Numbered from the stretch's first letter, positions 1 to 13,664 are shown. The stretch is DNA of 64,000 nucleotides from Chondrosia reniformis (GCA_947172415.1 OX359193.1:1188501-1252500), one strand, 5' to 3'. Notes: generated from the letters alone by a model not told the origin. Translations and numbers: made by a program.

Positions 1-3000
1 CTATAACACAAATTGACATTACTTTTAATCAGTAATTTACATTTTCTTTCTCATTCAGAAATTACGGGCATATACGTAAACCTTACTCACTGGCATATGT
101 TTCAGCACTTGAAGTCTCACTCCATGCTCCATTTCCAACATCAGACACAGCTCTCACTCTCACTTCATAAGTAGTTCCAAGTTGGAGGTTCTCCAATGTA
201 GTTGACGCAGTAGTTGGGTTGGGTGACATAGTACTCCAAGTAGTACTACCACTGACCCTATAGTCTACTTGGTAATACTGTATTGTACGGTCATTTTGAG
301 GAGCAGTCCAACTAACATTTAGAGATGGCTGGTTGGTGATCACTGTTTTAGTTAATGTTACAGCAGTGACCTGATCAGGAACTAACGATAGAAATAATAG
401 ATATATGTAATTGGTTGTAACTTCCTCAGATACCGGTAGACACTAGACTCCAATTACACAGTTAATTAGCATATTATATATCCTTTAGCTTTTAAGAAGA
501 TTAATCCTACCATCAACTGTTGTTTCACTTGAAGTATCACTCCATGTTCCATTTCCAACATCAGACACAGCTCTCACTCTCACTTCATAAGTAGTTCCAA
601 GTTGGAGGTTCTCCAAAGTAGTTAATGTAGAAGTTGGGTTGGGTGACACTGTACTCCAAGTAGTACTACCACTGACCCTATAGTCTACTTGGTACTGGAG
701 GCTCAGGTCATGCTGAACAGTCGTCCAGCTCACAGATAGAGATGGCTGATTATTGGTGACACTGCTAGACAATGCTAAGCCAACAACCTGACCAGGAACT
801 AAAGATAAAATAAAAGAAAAAAGGAGTGACTCAATTAGGGAGGTTGATAATTGCATTTTCCTTCTCATTCAGAAAATACGGGCATACGTATACCTAAACC
901 TTACTCACTGGCATATGTTTCAGCACTTGAAGTCTCACTCCATGTTCCATTTCCAACATCAGACACAGCTCTCACTCTCACTTCATAGGTAGTTCCAAGT
1001 TGGAGGTTCTCCAAAGTAGTTAATGTAGAAGTTGGGTTGGGTGACACTGTACTCCAAGTAGTACTACCACTGACCCTATAGTCTACTTGGTACTGGAGGC
1101 TCAGGTCATGCTGAACAGTCGTCCAGCTCACAGATAGAGATGGCTGATTATTGGTGACACTGCTAGACAATGCTAAGCCAACAACCTGACCAGGAACTAA
1201 AGATAAAATAAAAGAAAAAAGGAGTGACTCAATTAGGGAGGTTGATAATTGCATTTTCCTTCTCATTCAGAAAATACGGGCATACGTATACCTAAACCTT
1301 ACTCACTGGCATACGTTTCAGCACTTGAAGTCTCACTCCATGTTCCATTTCCAACATCAGACACAGCTCTCACTCTCACTTCATAAGTAGTTCCAAGTTG
1401 GAGGTTCTCCAAAGTAGTTAATGTAGAAGTTGGGTTGGGGGACATAGTACTCCAGGTAGTACTACCACTGATCATGACCCTATAGTCTACTTGGTAATAC
1501 TGTATTGTACGGTCACTTTGAGGAACAGTCCAATCAACATTTAGAGATGGCTGGTTGGTGGTCACTGTTCTAGTTAATGTTACAGCAGTGACCTGACCAG
1601 GAACTAATGATAGAAATAATAGATATTACATGTAATTGCAAGAGTTTGTAACTTCTTCAGATACCGGTAGACACTAGACTCCTATTACACAATTAATTAA
1701 CATATTATATATCCTTTAGCTTTTAAGAAAATTAATCCTACCATTAACTGTTGTTTCACTTGAAGTATCACTCCATGTTCCATTTCCAACATCAGACACA
1801 GCTCTCACTCTCACTTCATAAGTAGTTCCAAGTTGGAGGTTCTCCAATGTAGTTGATGCAGTAGTTGGGTTGGGTGACATAGTACTCCAAGTAGTACTAC
1901 CACTGACCCTATAGTCTACTTGGTAATACTGTATTGTACGGTCACTTTGAGGAATAGTCCAACCAACATTTAGAGATGGCTGGTTGGTGGTCACTGTTCT
2001 AGTTAATGTTACAGCAGTGACCTGACCAGGAACTAATGATAGAAATAATAGATATTACATGTAATTGCAAGAGTTTGTACGTACCTTCTTCAGATACCAG
2101 TAGGTCGACACTAGATCGACTCTTATAACACACTTAATAATTTAACATATCACATACTACATACTATTCTTTAACCTTTTGATTAATCTTACCATCAACT
2201 GTTGTTTCACTGAAAGTATCACTCCATGTTCCATTTCCAATATCAGACACAGCTCTCACTCTCACTTCATAGGTAGTTCCAGGTAGGAGGTTCTCCAAAG
2301 TAGTTGATGTAGTAGTTGGGTTGGGTGAAACTGTACTCCAAGTAGTACTATCACGGACCCTATAGTCTACTTGGTACTGGAGGCTCAGGTCATGCTGAAC
2401 AGTCGTCCAGCTCACAGATAGAGATGGCTGATTATTGGTGACACTGCTAGACAATGCTAAGCCAACAACCTGACCTGGAGCTAAAGATTGTAATAAAAGA
2501 AAAAAGGAGTGACTCAATTAAATAGGATTGAAAAGAAAGGATAGTCGATATATGTAGGTACGTATATACACACCTACATACTTGACAATCTGACCTGTCT
2601 TTAGACAGGATCCCAGATCTAACTTGTTTTTAACATTGAATTTGATTTTATTCAGAGGTGTTTGTAATATTCCAATATTTTCAAGTGACCAATCAAAAGA
2701 AATAGAAATATAGTAGACCGGGGCCCTCACTTATTTAAACCTGACAGATATGCCCTAGATTCAGATGTGTAAAATGACTGCAAAAGTGAAGCAATATAAG
2801 ATAGTACTGGAAATTTATGCATGTCCTCAAGGCGAGTATAATTCTGGTTGCATAATATAGAAATACACACACTATACATATACGTGGTTTACAAAATGAA
2901 GCTTATGGTAAAAGTTTAACATCTGCTACTTGGAACCTCTTCTAAAACATCTACAATGAAATGTTTTCTAATATTCAGTATAATACGTAGGTACTTAATT

Positions 3001-6000
3001 AATACACTGGGTGTAATAATTAAAAAATACCGAATAAAAAACCTTGTGGCTATTCAGAGTTGTCTTAATAATACAGATGCTTTAGTATCTTCTTTACAAA
3101 ACCTATTTGCATGTAGTGCTCTTATAAATCACTTATCGTCAAAAGAAAACTAGAAATTATTGACTGCGGATTCAAATTATGTGGATTGCACTGTATGTAG
3201 TAGTTACATATGATTTAGCTGAAACACCTAAAGCTACATCTATTATTATTATACGTACGTGTATTGTACATACGTATGGGATACATCTGGATATAGATTT
3301 TGCTGTCAATTAATGAATAAAATGGAAGCCACAAAGGTGTGGGTTTCCAAAAAACATGTTTAGTCCTGCAGAAACATTTCAATCTTAATTACTCACTGTT
3401 GTATGTGGTTTCGCTTATGGTATCACTCCATGTTCCACTTCCAACATCAGACACAGCTCTCACTCTCACTTCATAAGTAGTTCCAAGTTGGAGGTTCTCC
3501 AAAGTAGTTGATGTAGTAGTTGGGTTGGGTGACACTCTACTCCAGGTAGTACTACCACTGACCCTATAGTCTACTTGGTAATACTGTATTGTACGGTCAC
3601 TTTGAAGAGCAGTCCAACTAACATTTAGAGATGGCTGATTGGTGGTCACTGTTCTAGTTAATGTTACAGCAGTGACCTGATCAGGAACTACATAAAATAG
3701 GTTCCATACATGCATATTTCTTAAGATAGGACTAAGTTCTATTTTTATACTGCTTTCATTTTTACTTCTGGTTACTATGCTCATCTCATTGATATATACA
3801 TACTGTACATACATTCGTAGATATACGTATATGAATATACTGTATTTGTCCGTATAGAGGTCGGGATAAAAATTAATGGCCAGGTCTCGTTTAGAGATTG
3901 GGCTATTCTTAAATAAAAACTGGGTCTTAAATAGCGGCTGAATCTCTCTAATCGACACGCCAGGTGAGGTGTGAACCGATCGCGACATCTGACCAGTTTC
4001 CGTAGCAGTAGCGATGTTAAAGCTGTAATTTTAGGCTTTCCTTTTACTGCCGTTCCTTATATTGATTACCTATTATTGAGGTAATTAAGGGTCACAATCA
4101 TTGATATTACGAGTATACATAAACCCTATAGAGTGAACAAGTAATGGTGTGTGGTCAGAGAGCCCATGAGTTTTAACTAGAAGTACTTGTTCGTTTTGTT
4201 TCCATGAAATTAGCTATAATATTATAATTCACCTATAAATATCACATCCTGACTTTCGCATAGAGGTATATAATTGTATAAATCATACTTTCATATGTGT
4301 CAGCACTTGAAGTATCACTCCATGTTCCATTTCCAATATCAGACACAGCTCTCACTCTCACTTCATAAGTAGTTCCAAGTTGGAGGTTCTCCAATGTAGT
4401 TGAAGTAGACGTTGGGTTGGGTGAAACTGTACTCCAAGTAGTACTACCACTGACCCTATAGTCTACTTGGTACTGGAGGCTCAGGTCATGCTGAACAGTC
4501 ATCCAGCTCACAGATAGAGATGGCTGATTATTGGTGACACTGCTAGACAATGATAAGCCAACAACCTGACCTGGAACTAAGAGCAAAAATTAAATACTTA
4601 ATAAATAAAAACAACTAAGCTGGTTTGAAATTCATAAATGCTAATTATATAATAGAACATCTATATGACAAAATGGTTCAAATAATCAATGTAACTTTCA
4701 TTGCTACTTACGTACATATAAAAAATTAAACAAATGTCATGAAAGTCCGTGAGTAATAGGTCAACAAACACTTTAAGTATTTAATATATACAAATCAAAG
4801 TATTTTGAGGTTAGAAAGGGATTGAGACAGGATTGCAAGCTTTCCTTATGGCTATTTTACTTAGTGAGTGATAGACAAGTGATAGACAAAGGTAGTGGCT
4901 GAATCCAATAAGGTATAAAGATATCAAATGACACTTTACATATAGAAGTATTGTAATTCACAACTATACCACAATATGGGTGGACTAAAGAATGAAGAAA
5001 TTTAGAGACAGACTGCTATACGTAGATGTGGAGTGCTGGAAAAAGTAACAAGAAATCAGCTGAGTTGTAGAGAGCAATTACTAAAGAAAGTAAAGTGATA
5101 CAGGTAGGAGAAATAGATTAGAAATAGTTTACTATATATACTGAATATACTATGTAACTATATAGGATGGCCACGTACATATGTTTATTTTGTGGGAAAT
5201 ACTTTTTAATTAGGTAAATAGATTTACAGATTAATGCCTACATTAACATTCAAATACTCACTGGCATATGTTGTGGCACTTGAAGTATTACTCCATGTTC
5301 CATTTCCAACATCAGACACAGCTCTCACTCTCACTTCGTAGGTAGTTCCAAGTTGGAGGTTCTTCAAAGTAGTTGATGTAGTAGTTGGATTGGGTGATGC
5401 TCTACTCCAAGTAGTACTATCACGGACCCTATAGTCTACTTGGTAATACTGTATTGTACGGTCACTTTGAGGAGCAGTCCAACTAACATTTAGAGATGGC
5501 TGGTTAGTGGTCACTGTTCTAGTTAGTGTTACAGCAATGACCTGATCAGGAACTAATGATAGAAATAAAACATTAAAAAATGAAGTTAGAAGCAGAGAAG
5601 GCATTGCTTGCAACAGTGACTAGTTATGAAGCAAGACTGAGAACATTTGATACGTAAGTCTTACCATACAGAAGTGGCATAACAAAATTCCTTAATCACA
5701 CACATCACTTCTATGTTTAGGTACCTGAAGTAGGGATGATGCAACCAAACATAGAAGTGATGTGTATAGTTACGTACGTATGTAACTGAAAATTGCATTG
5801 TGTATATATATAAGGTGAATGCTGTGAAGACTGAAACATCGGGCTGAAACGTCCAAATTTGATAAAATTGTGTTGCTGAGACTCATTTGAATGCCTTTAT
5901 ATATATGACTGCAACAAATAATCTGTATCATTTCATATACGTATAAGGTGATAATTGCTAATACATTGAATAGGGTAGCCATGTTTTTTCTGCCACCCTA

Positions 6001-9000
6001 TACTCTTAATTGTCTGTAGAGTGATATCAGGAATTTCACTGTACTGTCAAAGTAATATTTTGACTTCAAATGTTAAGAAATGCAAGTGGAAGTCTTATAA
6101 AATGGGTTTGTTGTCTGTAAGGCAGCCACTATCTGTCCTGGTTTCCCCAATTCCAATGCATATACTGACAGCCACCCAGCTGGGGAAGTACGTACATTGA
6201 CTCGAAAAGTCCTCTTTCTGAGTCGTTGGTGGCTGCCAACTTTGACAAGCCTAAGCATAGGGATAGTATGGAGGGGAGGCACTTCCCTATTAAACATCGA
6301 TATCCCCTGTAACGGGCATTACCTTTCTCTTTTTATGTAACGGGCTCTACTCTACTCAAAGGCCCTACTCTACTCTAAGGCCCTATCATTGGCTAAGGCC
6401 CTACTCACCTATTTCTATATCATTGTGTGCATGGCAAGGCAGGGTTGACCAGGTATGTGGCTAGGCTATGATAAGGGCCATTGAGTAGAGTAGAGGCTGT
6501 AGCCATCAACTCTTCCCTCCAGTGGGATGGGCCCTGGGACGATTGGTTAAGATGGCCCCTCCCACTGGAAATGGGCTGGGTCTCTGATTATCAGCTAGTT
6601 CTGATAAAATCACCACAAATGATTTAAATGGTTGTACACTTAGTTTGTATATAGGTATAGGTATTATAGGTGTTATAGGCATTTTACGTAGGTATTATAG
6701 GTATTATAGGTGTTATAGGCATTATAGGTACATTATAGGTATTATATGTAGGTATTATAGGTAGTATAGGTGTTATAGGTATTATAGGCATTATACGTAG
6801 GTATTATAGGTATTATAGGTATTATAGGTATTATAGGTATTATAGGCATTATAGGTATTATAGGTATTATAGGTGTTATAGGTATTATAGGTATTATAGG
6901 TATTATAGGTATTAACATGAATGGATAATTGCCATGGCAATCGTAGGAACACTGGTGGTCATAACCACAGTTTTGGGGTTGATTCTCAGCAATTCTTTCT
7001 TCCCTCTTTGCTTCATGATGTTTTTTATGTGATTACTTGTGGTTTGATTATCTCCAGGTAATAAATTTGATTCACAGTCCAAACATTAACTGTTGTAACA
7101 CTTCTAGTATATATATTTGACATGTAATGTATAAATAAGTTTGCAAAATTAAAGGCCCATACGTACACGTACTTTAGGTAAGTATTTTGTAGCAAATAGT
7201 TTTATCTAGTGACTGCAGTTTCATCAAACAAATCTTACTATCAACTGCCGTTCTACTTAAAGTATTACTCCATGGTCCACTTCCAACATCAGACACAGCT
7301 CTCACTCTCACTTCATAAGTAGTTCCAAGTTGGAGGTTCTCCAAAGTAGTTGATGTAGAAGTTGGGTTGGGTGAAACTGTACTCCAGGTAGTACTACCAC
7401 TGACCCTATAGTCTACTTGGTAATACTGTATTGTACGGTCACTTTGAGGAGCAGTCCAACTAACATTTAGAGATGGTTGACTATTAACAACATCTGCTGT
7501 AATTGACAATCCAGTGACTTTAGAAGGAGCTGCATATGTATATAGAATTACATAATATATAATTATTACTTATTTACGTAGGTATTGGTGATTAATGTAT
7601 ATAGAACAATCTAATAGAGTACCTCAATGATGGATGTATACATTTCAAGTTAATTTCAAATTCTACTGATTCTAATACAGAAATGCAGTTTATCTTACGT
7701 GCTAACGTGGATACACTTGATCTTGTACTGTATGTTCCTCTGCCATCAGAGGACAAAGCAGCCACCCACACATTGTAACTTGTGCTAGACGACAGTCCTG
7801 TCAGAGTGGTTGTTGTGCCAGTGATTCCTGACACACTATTTGCTCCACTTGGAGGTATTTCTGTTGAACCATTACTAGTTGAGTACCACACTGTGTAAGA
7901 TATACCAGATCCTGACACTGAACTCCAGGACACAATTATGCTAGATATTCCACCAGTTAACGTTACCCCTTCAACTTGAGCAGGCAGGTCATTTGCTGAG
8001 AATCAAGTGAAAACAATGTGTATCTTGACAATTTTTCTTCAAAATAATATTTCCAATTAAAAGAGTGCAGTGTACTTTTAATTGGGAGAAAGGCAGATTA
8101 ATGTTTTTCATTCAAAGTGCACTGCACTCATTGCAACATGTCCTGTGACTACATATATCACCAGACCATTTTCTGCCCATTAAAAATGGCTGACAGAAGT
8201 TGGATGTGAATGAGAAACCTAGCTGTTTACATTTCTTATTTTAATGGCAGCATACACTGTATTAATGAAATGGTCATGCAAGAATTTGATACGTACCTTC
8301 ACAAACAACTCCTGAATCTTCTTCATGACCACAAGATAATCGTAAATCATCTTCATGAGTACAGTTGTACAGAAAGGTCTCACTTCCACCACATTGGTAC
8401 TCTCCAGATATACCACCTGTTCCTTCACCAAAGTAAGCTGTCGTTCTCACTTGTAATGCATTACTGTACCCCAACTGGCGACAAGCTACTCTGCCGTCAT
8501 TAATATCCCAGAGATCGTCACAAATAGTGTTCCACTGATCATTGAAATGTATTTCAATTCTACCCTCAGCACTGTTACGACCATTAACAAGACGGAGATT
8601 TCCTAAAGAAACACACTTGTAGTATAGAATTGTACGATTTAACTTCAAACTTATCATATGTACCTCCACACACAGCACTTGCATCCTCAGTGTGGTCACA
8701 GAAAATGTCTTGATCCACAAAGGTACAATCTGACAGACCCTCTTCACTACCATCACAGTTGACTTCAGTTAGTCCGACTGTCAAGCCTATACCTTGTCCA
8801 AAATGGGCCCTTAATGGTGCCTGTATGGCCGCTTCGTATCCCAGCTGACGGCAAATGACCAAAGCATCTTCAATATCCCAGGAATCATCACATATGGTGC
8901 GCCAAGCATCATTTAAGTACACTTCAACACGTCCTTCACTCTCATAATCCCCATCACGTAAACGCACAAGTACTATACATAACAATATATTTAGTGTATA

Positions 9001-12000
9001 CTGATTTTGTAATAAGTCATTTAATTAGAATAACTTACTTTGTGGAGAAGGTGTGGCTGTTGTGGAAGTTGGGGAAGGAGTGGCAGATGAAGAAGATGAT
9101 GTTGTAGTGGCAACTGAGGAAGATGCTACTGCTGTGGTTGATGAACTGGCAACAGTAGAGCTGCTTGTTGTAGGACCTTAACATCAAGAAAGCTTATAAC
9201 TCATAGTATAATTGATGGCTGCATTTAGGGGTGTGGTCTTACCTGTATAGCCTGGACACACAACTCCTGCATCCTCGCTATGCTGACATACATCTGTGTT
9301 AGTTTCGTGGCTACAGTTTGCCAATATGGCTTCAATTCCTGTACAGGCAACTCGTCTGAAATGAATAGGATCCGAGCCTTCTCCAAATGAGGATACTCTT
9401 GGTGTCTCTGGACCAGTAAGTCCCAATTGATTACAGACAACTAGAGCATCGGTAGCATCCCACCCATCATCACAAACAGTACCCCATGCTCCATTAATGA
9501 AGATCTCCACACGACCAGCATATTGACTATTGGCACCTCTAAGTCTAATGTTACCTAACCAAAAAGAAATGATTTATTTTATTCTTAAACTTTTACAGAA
9601 AACTAACTTATATTTTAGATTGAAATGTCAAATGTCAATAGACACTAAAGAACTCAAATATAAAGACACTATACTATTGTTAGCCAAATAAAGTATGTGA
9701 TTGTCTGCTTTGTCACATTGTAACATATATATAGATTGATAGATAGAAAACTACATGGTTAATTGGTTAATAAGAACACCACAGAATGGTATACTGCATG
9801 TTATGCGAATCACATCTACATATATCTGTACATACCTCCACAAACCACTCCAACATCTTCATCATGTCCACAAAAGTTATCAGCAGCGTAGGAACACTGT
9901 AGTATGCTATCTTCTGTTCCTGTACAGTCAACTTCACTTAGCCAAATTCTACCAGATCCTTGCCCAAATGAATTGGCTTGATTGGCAGATGGGAATCTAA
10001 TTACCTGTTCATACCCCAGCTGACGACAGACAACAGTAGCTTCCTGCAAGCCAAAGTTATCATTACAGATAGTACCCCATACTGACTGCATGTATATCTC
10101 CACACGTCCTTCAGAACTGTAGGAGCCCCCTTCTAGTCTCAAGTCACCTACAGGGTATTACTAAGTGTAAACGTTTATTATGACACATGTTAAGGTATAT
10201 AATCAGGATCAGTAACTGAAATTGGTAATACAAAATGCGGGTAATGATTAAGAGCATTGCTATTTGAGTAGGGAGGGAGGGAGGGTTATGTTGTTATGTC
10301 TATAGTCTTCTCTCAAACACTTTACCTACAGACTTATACTATTATAAGACTATTTAATATGTACGGAATGCATACGGAATGCATACGTACTTAGCTAGGC
10401 GTATAGGAATGATTTATCGCTGTGAGAGTCAAGCTATGTGCAGTACATAGTTTTGGGGGAGTGTCGACTGAAGCTATACATGTGCAGCTGTTATAATAGC
10501 GTTGAACTAAAGCGTTAAGTGTAGGAGCCCCCTGATAGTCTCAAGTCACCTACAGGGAAAGCACCAAAAACTGAGCCTCTACATTTGACTCTGTATACCT
10601 ATGGTGTGTTGACATTACAAATACAGCAAAATTCAAAATGTCAACTAAGATGCAATTTTATATGTCTGGGCTTATAAAAACAAATTTTAAAAAGGTCACA
10701 TTTACCTTGAACTGGCTGTCATGAATACAGGTAACACATATAGGTAGTATATAGGTAGAAGGAAAAACTTCATGCATACGTAATGCGTCATAGTAGTATT
10801 TTGGAGTAACTGTCAAAAATTAGCCTGATTTAGTTATATACGTACACTATTGTCAGTAAGGATTTTTAAAGACATTATATTAATATCTTGCATCAATTTG
10901 GGGTAGTCCTTGGTAGCAGGTTCTACTGAAATCGTTTCTTCAGGTGGCAAAAATGGAATTAACTAGGCCTTTTTAGGCATTGGCTTCTATTAGGATCTGT
11001 ATTGAAAATTAATACTACAATGTATGCCATGTCATTATTAAAATAGAAGGATATTCAAAAATGATACATGTACAGTATAAGTTTACATCAGGAAGTACAT
11101 TGTAGAAAGCCTTTATTTTAAAATAATGAGTGGAAATATCAAAAATGTTGATCTTATTGGTACGTACTTGTAACTAATCATGAGTAATCAATATAAAACA
11201 CTATCTTCCTATGCCGATAACCACAGACTCTACTGGCCTATGAGAGTGGCTGAGAAATTATAATACAAAAGTAGTATACACATCCAGAGCTCTCCATTAG
11301 GTTTAGTTCTCTATAGGCCTTTACTCTAGAGCAGATCTAGCATGGTGTATTAGATTATTTATATCTACATGCTAAGGCATTGCAAGTGGCAGAATGATCC
11401 AGGGTCAGAGTGAACCACTGCTTCCCAAGTGAAAAGGGCCAGATATAGGGTCATATGACAAAACTGAAGTTTTCTGCTATCAATAAAGTTCCTGAAGGAA
11501 TGCATAATTTGAAAATGAAATTTCACTGAAGCATGTCAACGAATTAGAGATCCTTAAGTTTACAAAACATATTCACACATACAACATCATTTCAGAATCA
11601 CTTTCAAGGTTCCTATATATCCACAGGCATGCACTAAGCATATGTAACCTTATTGGTATAAGTGTAGGAATTATAACATACTCTGACACAAGATAGTAAT
11701 GTATAAGCTCAAAGCTGCTATAAGCTACTGTCATAGCTATCGAAGATAATATCCACGTATTCGATTCACTCGCCTTAAGTGGTGTAATACTTAGTATGAC
11801 ACATTCACTTTCTTTACGCTAATCAAACTACTACTAAGAATCCATAGTGTACGGTAGTGATTAAAACCGCATTTGGAGGAGTGAAGCCATTTCCGTAGGG
11901 AGGGAGGGCTTGTTGTATGTTTCGATCACCCCCCTTCTCGGTCTCATAAACATCTTACTTAAACACTCGTACATATACGGAATGCATATGTACAGAACTA

Positions 12001-12361
12001 GACGCATATATATACAAAGATAAATAATAGATTTATCGCTACAAGATCGAGCCCAAATTGTGCAGCAAATTTTGGGAGTGGCGGCTGTAGTTGTACGGCT
12101 GCCTTGCATACGTATAAAACGACAAGTATTAATGAATACGAATTACTACAAACCTTCTGATTGTCCTTGCACTAGTGTTCGCAACGTTGTCGACAGCAGA
12201 AGGGACCCAAATACGAAGGCTACGAGAAAAATAAGTGGTCAGGTGTACTACATGTATATCTAGCAAGTGCACGTGCACTAACAGGCTTAAGATGGCTAAG
12301 GATGAAGCAGGAAGCATATACTGCAAAAATATCACTAACTTATTAGAATTTGGTTATCCAT
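1..12361 (-). CDS. Gene E: SRCR x4 - FN3 array protein, 3' end outside window
   Basis: A secreted or membrane-anchored multidomain protein is inferred. Exon 1 (12340-12361) gives MDNQILI and exon 2 (12154-12219) completes a hydrophobic leader ending LVQGQSEG, joined in phase 1. SRCR exons follow at 9836-10147, 9243-9554, 8664-8972 and 8297-8602, with a Ser/Thr/Pro linker exon (9039-9176) between the second and third. An FN3 divergent in sequence (7699-7995) and ten more FN3 exons then run to position 91. Every exon starts and ends in phase 1. The last donor at 91 shows that the gene continues outside the window, so the C-terminus and any membrane anchor are unknown. It is a tandem paralogue of gene D: exon order, exon lengths (22, 66 and 312 nt) and many intron sequences match. 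SRCR and FN3 modules normally bind extracellular protein or microbial ligands; the ligand here is unknown. Confidence 0.75.
541..1313 (-). repeat. Recent 398-bp tandem duplication covering one FN3 exon
   Basis: The stretch 541-915 recurs 398 bp away at 939-1313 almost base for base, including the intron sequence upstream of the exon. It differs at positions such as cataagtag versus cataggtag. The copy number of this exon has therefore changed recently, or the copies were recently homogenised. Confidence 0.8.
5645..5775. repeat. Short inverted-repeat element in gene E intron
   Basis: A stem is formed by cacatcacttctatgttt near 5700 and aaacatagaagtgatgtg near 5745-5763. A related sequence, including the upstream text around agaagtggcata, occurs at about 46500-46580 in a gene A intron. 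This suggests a dispersed MITE-like element; no target duplication was resolved. Confidence 0.5.
6650..6915. repeat. Minisatellite of 9-bp units (ggtattata)
   Basis: About 265 bp of near-uniform 9-bp repeats with variants ggtgttata, ggcattata and an expanded ggcattttacgta form. It lies in the gene E intron between the FN3 exons at 5552 and 7239. Confidence 0.9.
8297..10147 (-). other. SRCR block of gene E (four domains plus Ser/Thr/Pro linker)
   Basis: Four scavenger-receptor cysteine-rich domains, each in one exon. Hallmarks visible are GRVEI or GRIEI, W.T(I/V)C(N/D)[19 protein letters not shown] and C.H.EDVGVVC. The C(N/D)D, CRQLGY and final C.H.EDxGVxC cysteines are present in all four, so folding should be intact. 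The linker exon at 9039-9176 is Ser/Thr/Pro-rich and probably O-glycosylated. Confidence 0.85.
10256..12110 (-). pseudogene. Duplicated 5'-intron and SRCR-edge relics inside gene E intron
   Basis: The intron between exon 2 and the first SRCR exon holds old duplicates. Positions about 10256-10510 match the equivalent gene D intron at about 28848-29100. Positions 10522-10556 repeat the start of an SRCR exon with its splice acceptor (ccccctgatagtctcaagtc), cut off after a few codons. That fragment matches the gene D copy better than gene E's own first SRCR exon. A more diverged copy of the same intron lies at about 11900-12110. This looks like partial re-duplication of the exon 2-SRCR junction; it is not coding. 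Confidence 0.55.
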
Positions 12362-12899
12362 GACTTGGCAAACCTTCTTCTTTGAGAGAATCGAGTTCTC
12401 GCTCCCATATATGGCAAGCACTTCCTATCGATCGATATTAAAATATAATACCAAGCTCGCGAGGAATAAACAATATATCTACCGACTGTGTACCGATCGC
12501 GATATACAGTTATATATACCGTCGATCGTATACCTAATAAGCATGTTGTTGAGTTAGTATATCAATTTAAAGTGAATATGATCAAATAGTTATATACTAC
12601 GTATAAATGCTAACTTAAAATTCCTTTGAATTAATGTTTTGAGAAAGTTTTAAGATATGCGGAGTGCATGCTTGTACCTTTCCATAGAATTTGAATTCAT
12701 TCCAAGAATATTGCCCTCTTATTTTGAAAGTGTATAGTCTAGCTATATAGCTGTGTATATAAGACATAAATGGAAATTAATATCCTTATTTATACATGTA
12801 TATATATATAAGGAGGAAGGTGAGCATATACATGTTGACGAAGGAGGTACAAAGCTGGGTATAATGAAGGAAATTGCGAGCCTTAATTGAGTTTGAGTC
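12362..12899. other. Intergenic, upstream of gene E
   Basis: Upstream flank of gene E. No coding sequence, TATA box in a convincing position or repeat recognised. Confidence 0.4.
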
Positions 12900-13150
12900 G
12901 AGTTGTGCAGTCTTGAAGAGGAAGAGAGAATGATGATGATCAGGTTAAGAGGGGACACAGCAGCATTCCAGATAGAGCTGGGAAGGTGGGGGAGAGAGTA
13001 TATGTAAGGAATGTCAGAGTGAAGAGGTTGAAGACGTTTGCCAGCTGGATATGATGTGACCTGGGACCACCTCAGGCTGCCCCTGGTGGAATTAAGAAGT
13101 CAGTCAATGGTTTTCAGGACAGAGTCTCGACAAGCAGGCTGCTTTTGTAT
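12900..13150 (+). mobile_element. Decayed 3' end of a LINE-type reverse transcriptase ORF
   Basis: Across shifted plus-strand frames the translation gives IRLRGDTAAFQIELGRWGRE followed by CKECQSEEVEDVC. This is the arrangement seen just before and at the terminal zinc-knuckle region of many non-LTR retrotransposon ORF2 proteins (a hydrophilic RWxRxxREE-like block, then CxxCxSxxVED). It has stops and frameshifts, so it is dead. Confidence 0.5.
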
Positions 13151-13664
13151 GGCATGCATGTTAATTGGTCCAAACCAGCTGTGTACATGTTAATGTTATA
13201 GACATACGTATATTTACTGCCCATGAGAGATAATAATTTGCCTAACCAATCAAGTATAAGCAAAGCCATATGTTGGTTGAAAGATCAATGCAAAGTCCTC
13301 CGTCATCCAAGATGACAAAAATCATCAAAAGAACCACATGAGAGAGAGCTGTTTTGTCTCATTATGTAGGGCTTATCAGTACTATGTACTTAAGTTAAAA
13401 TTAAATAATCGCAAATTAAAAATGTATGTATAACATACCTACAATACCTGTATATATGTTGTATGTGGTTGGCTTACATATTATGTAAATCTAATCTACA
13501 TCAATAATTCAAAATGGCCACCACTTTTAATGTAACACATTTTCCATCACCAATAATTCTATAATAATAAATGGTCAGTCAAATACCTACATACATAATA
13601 CAATTGTAAAGTTACAACCTTCTTTGAGAGATCTATTTAGATGTACAAGCTATCTAGAAATTAA

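Larger units (their letters stand above)
91..7529 (-). other. FN3 exon array of gene E (10 type-III repeats)
   Basis: Ten phase 1-1 exons of about 290 nt lie at 91-380, 511-798, 909-1196, 1307-1603, 1742-2032, 2193-2480, 3397-3687, 4289-4576, 5262-5552 and 7239-7529. Each encodes one FN3 domain with the core W..P......YYQVDYRV and the C-strand motif [17 protein letters not shown]. Two subtypes are mixed: one begins [19 protein letters not shown] and has QHDLSLQYQ, the other begins [19 protein letters not shown] and has [10 protein letters not shown]. The exon at 7239-7529 is a third subtype (GLSITADVVNSQP). The A-to-E-strand half differs between subtypes while the C-terminal half is almost invariant, which points to gene conversion. 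Confidence 0.85.

Noticed and set aside
6073-6297. Short minus-strand open frame
   Set aside because: No splice context, homology or leader; intronic by position.
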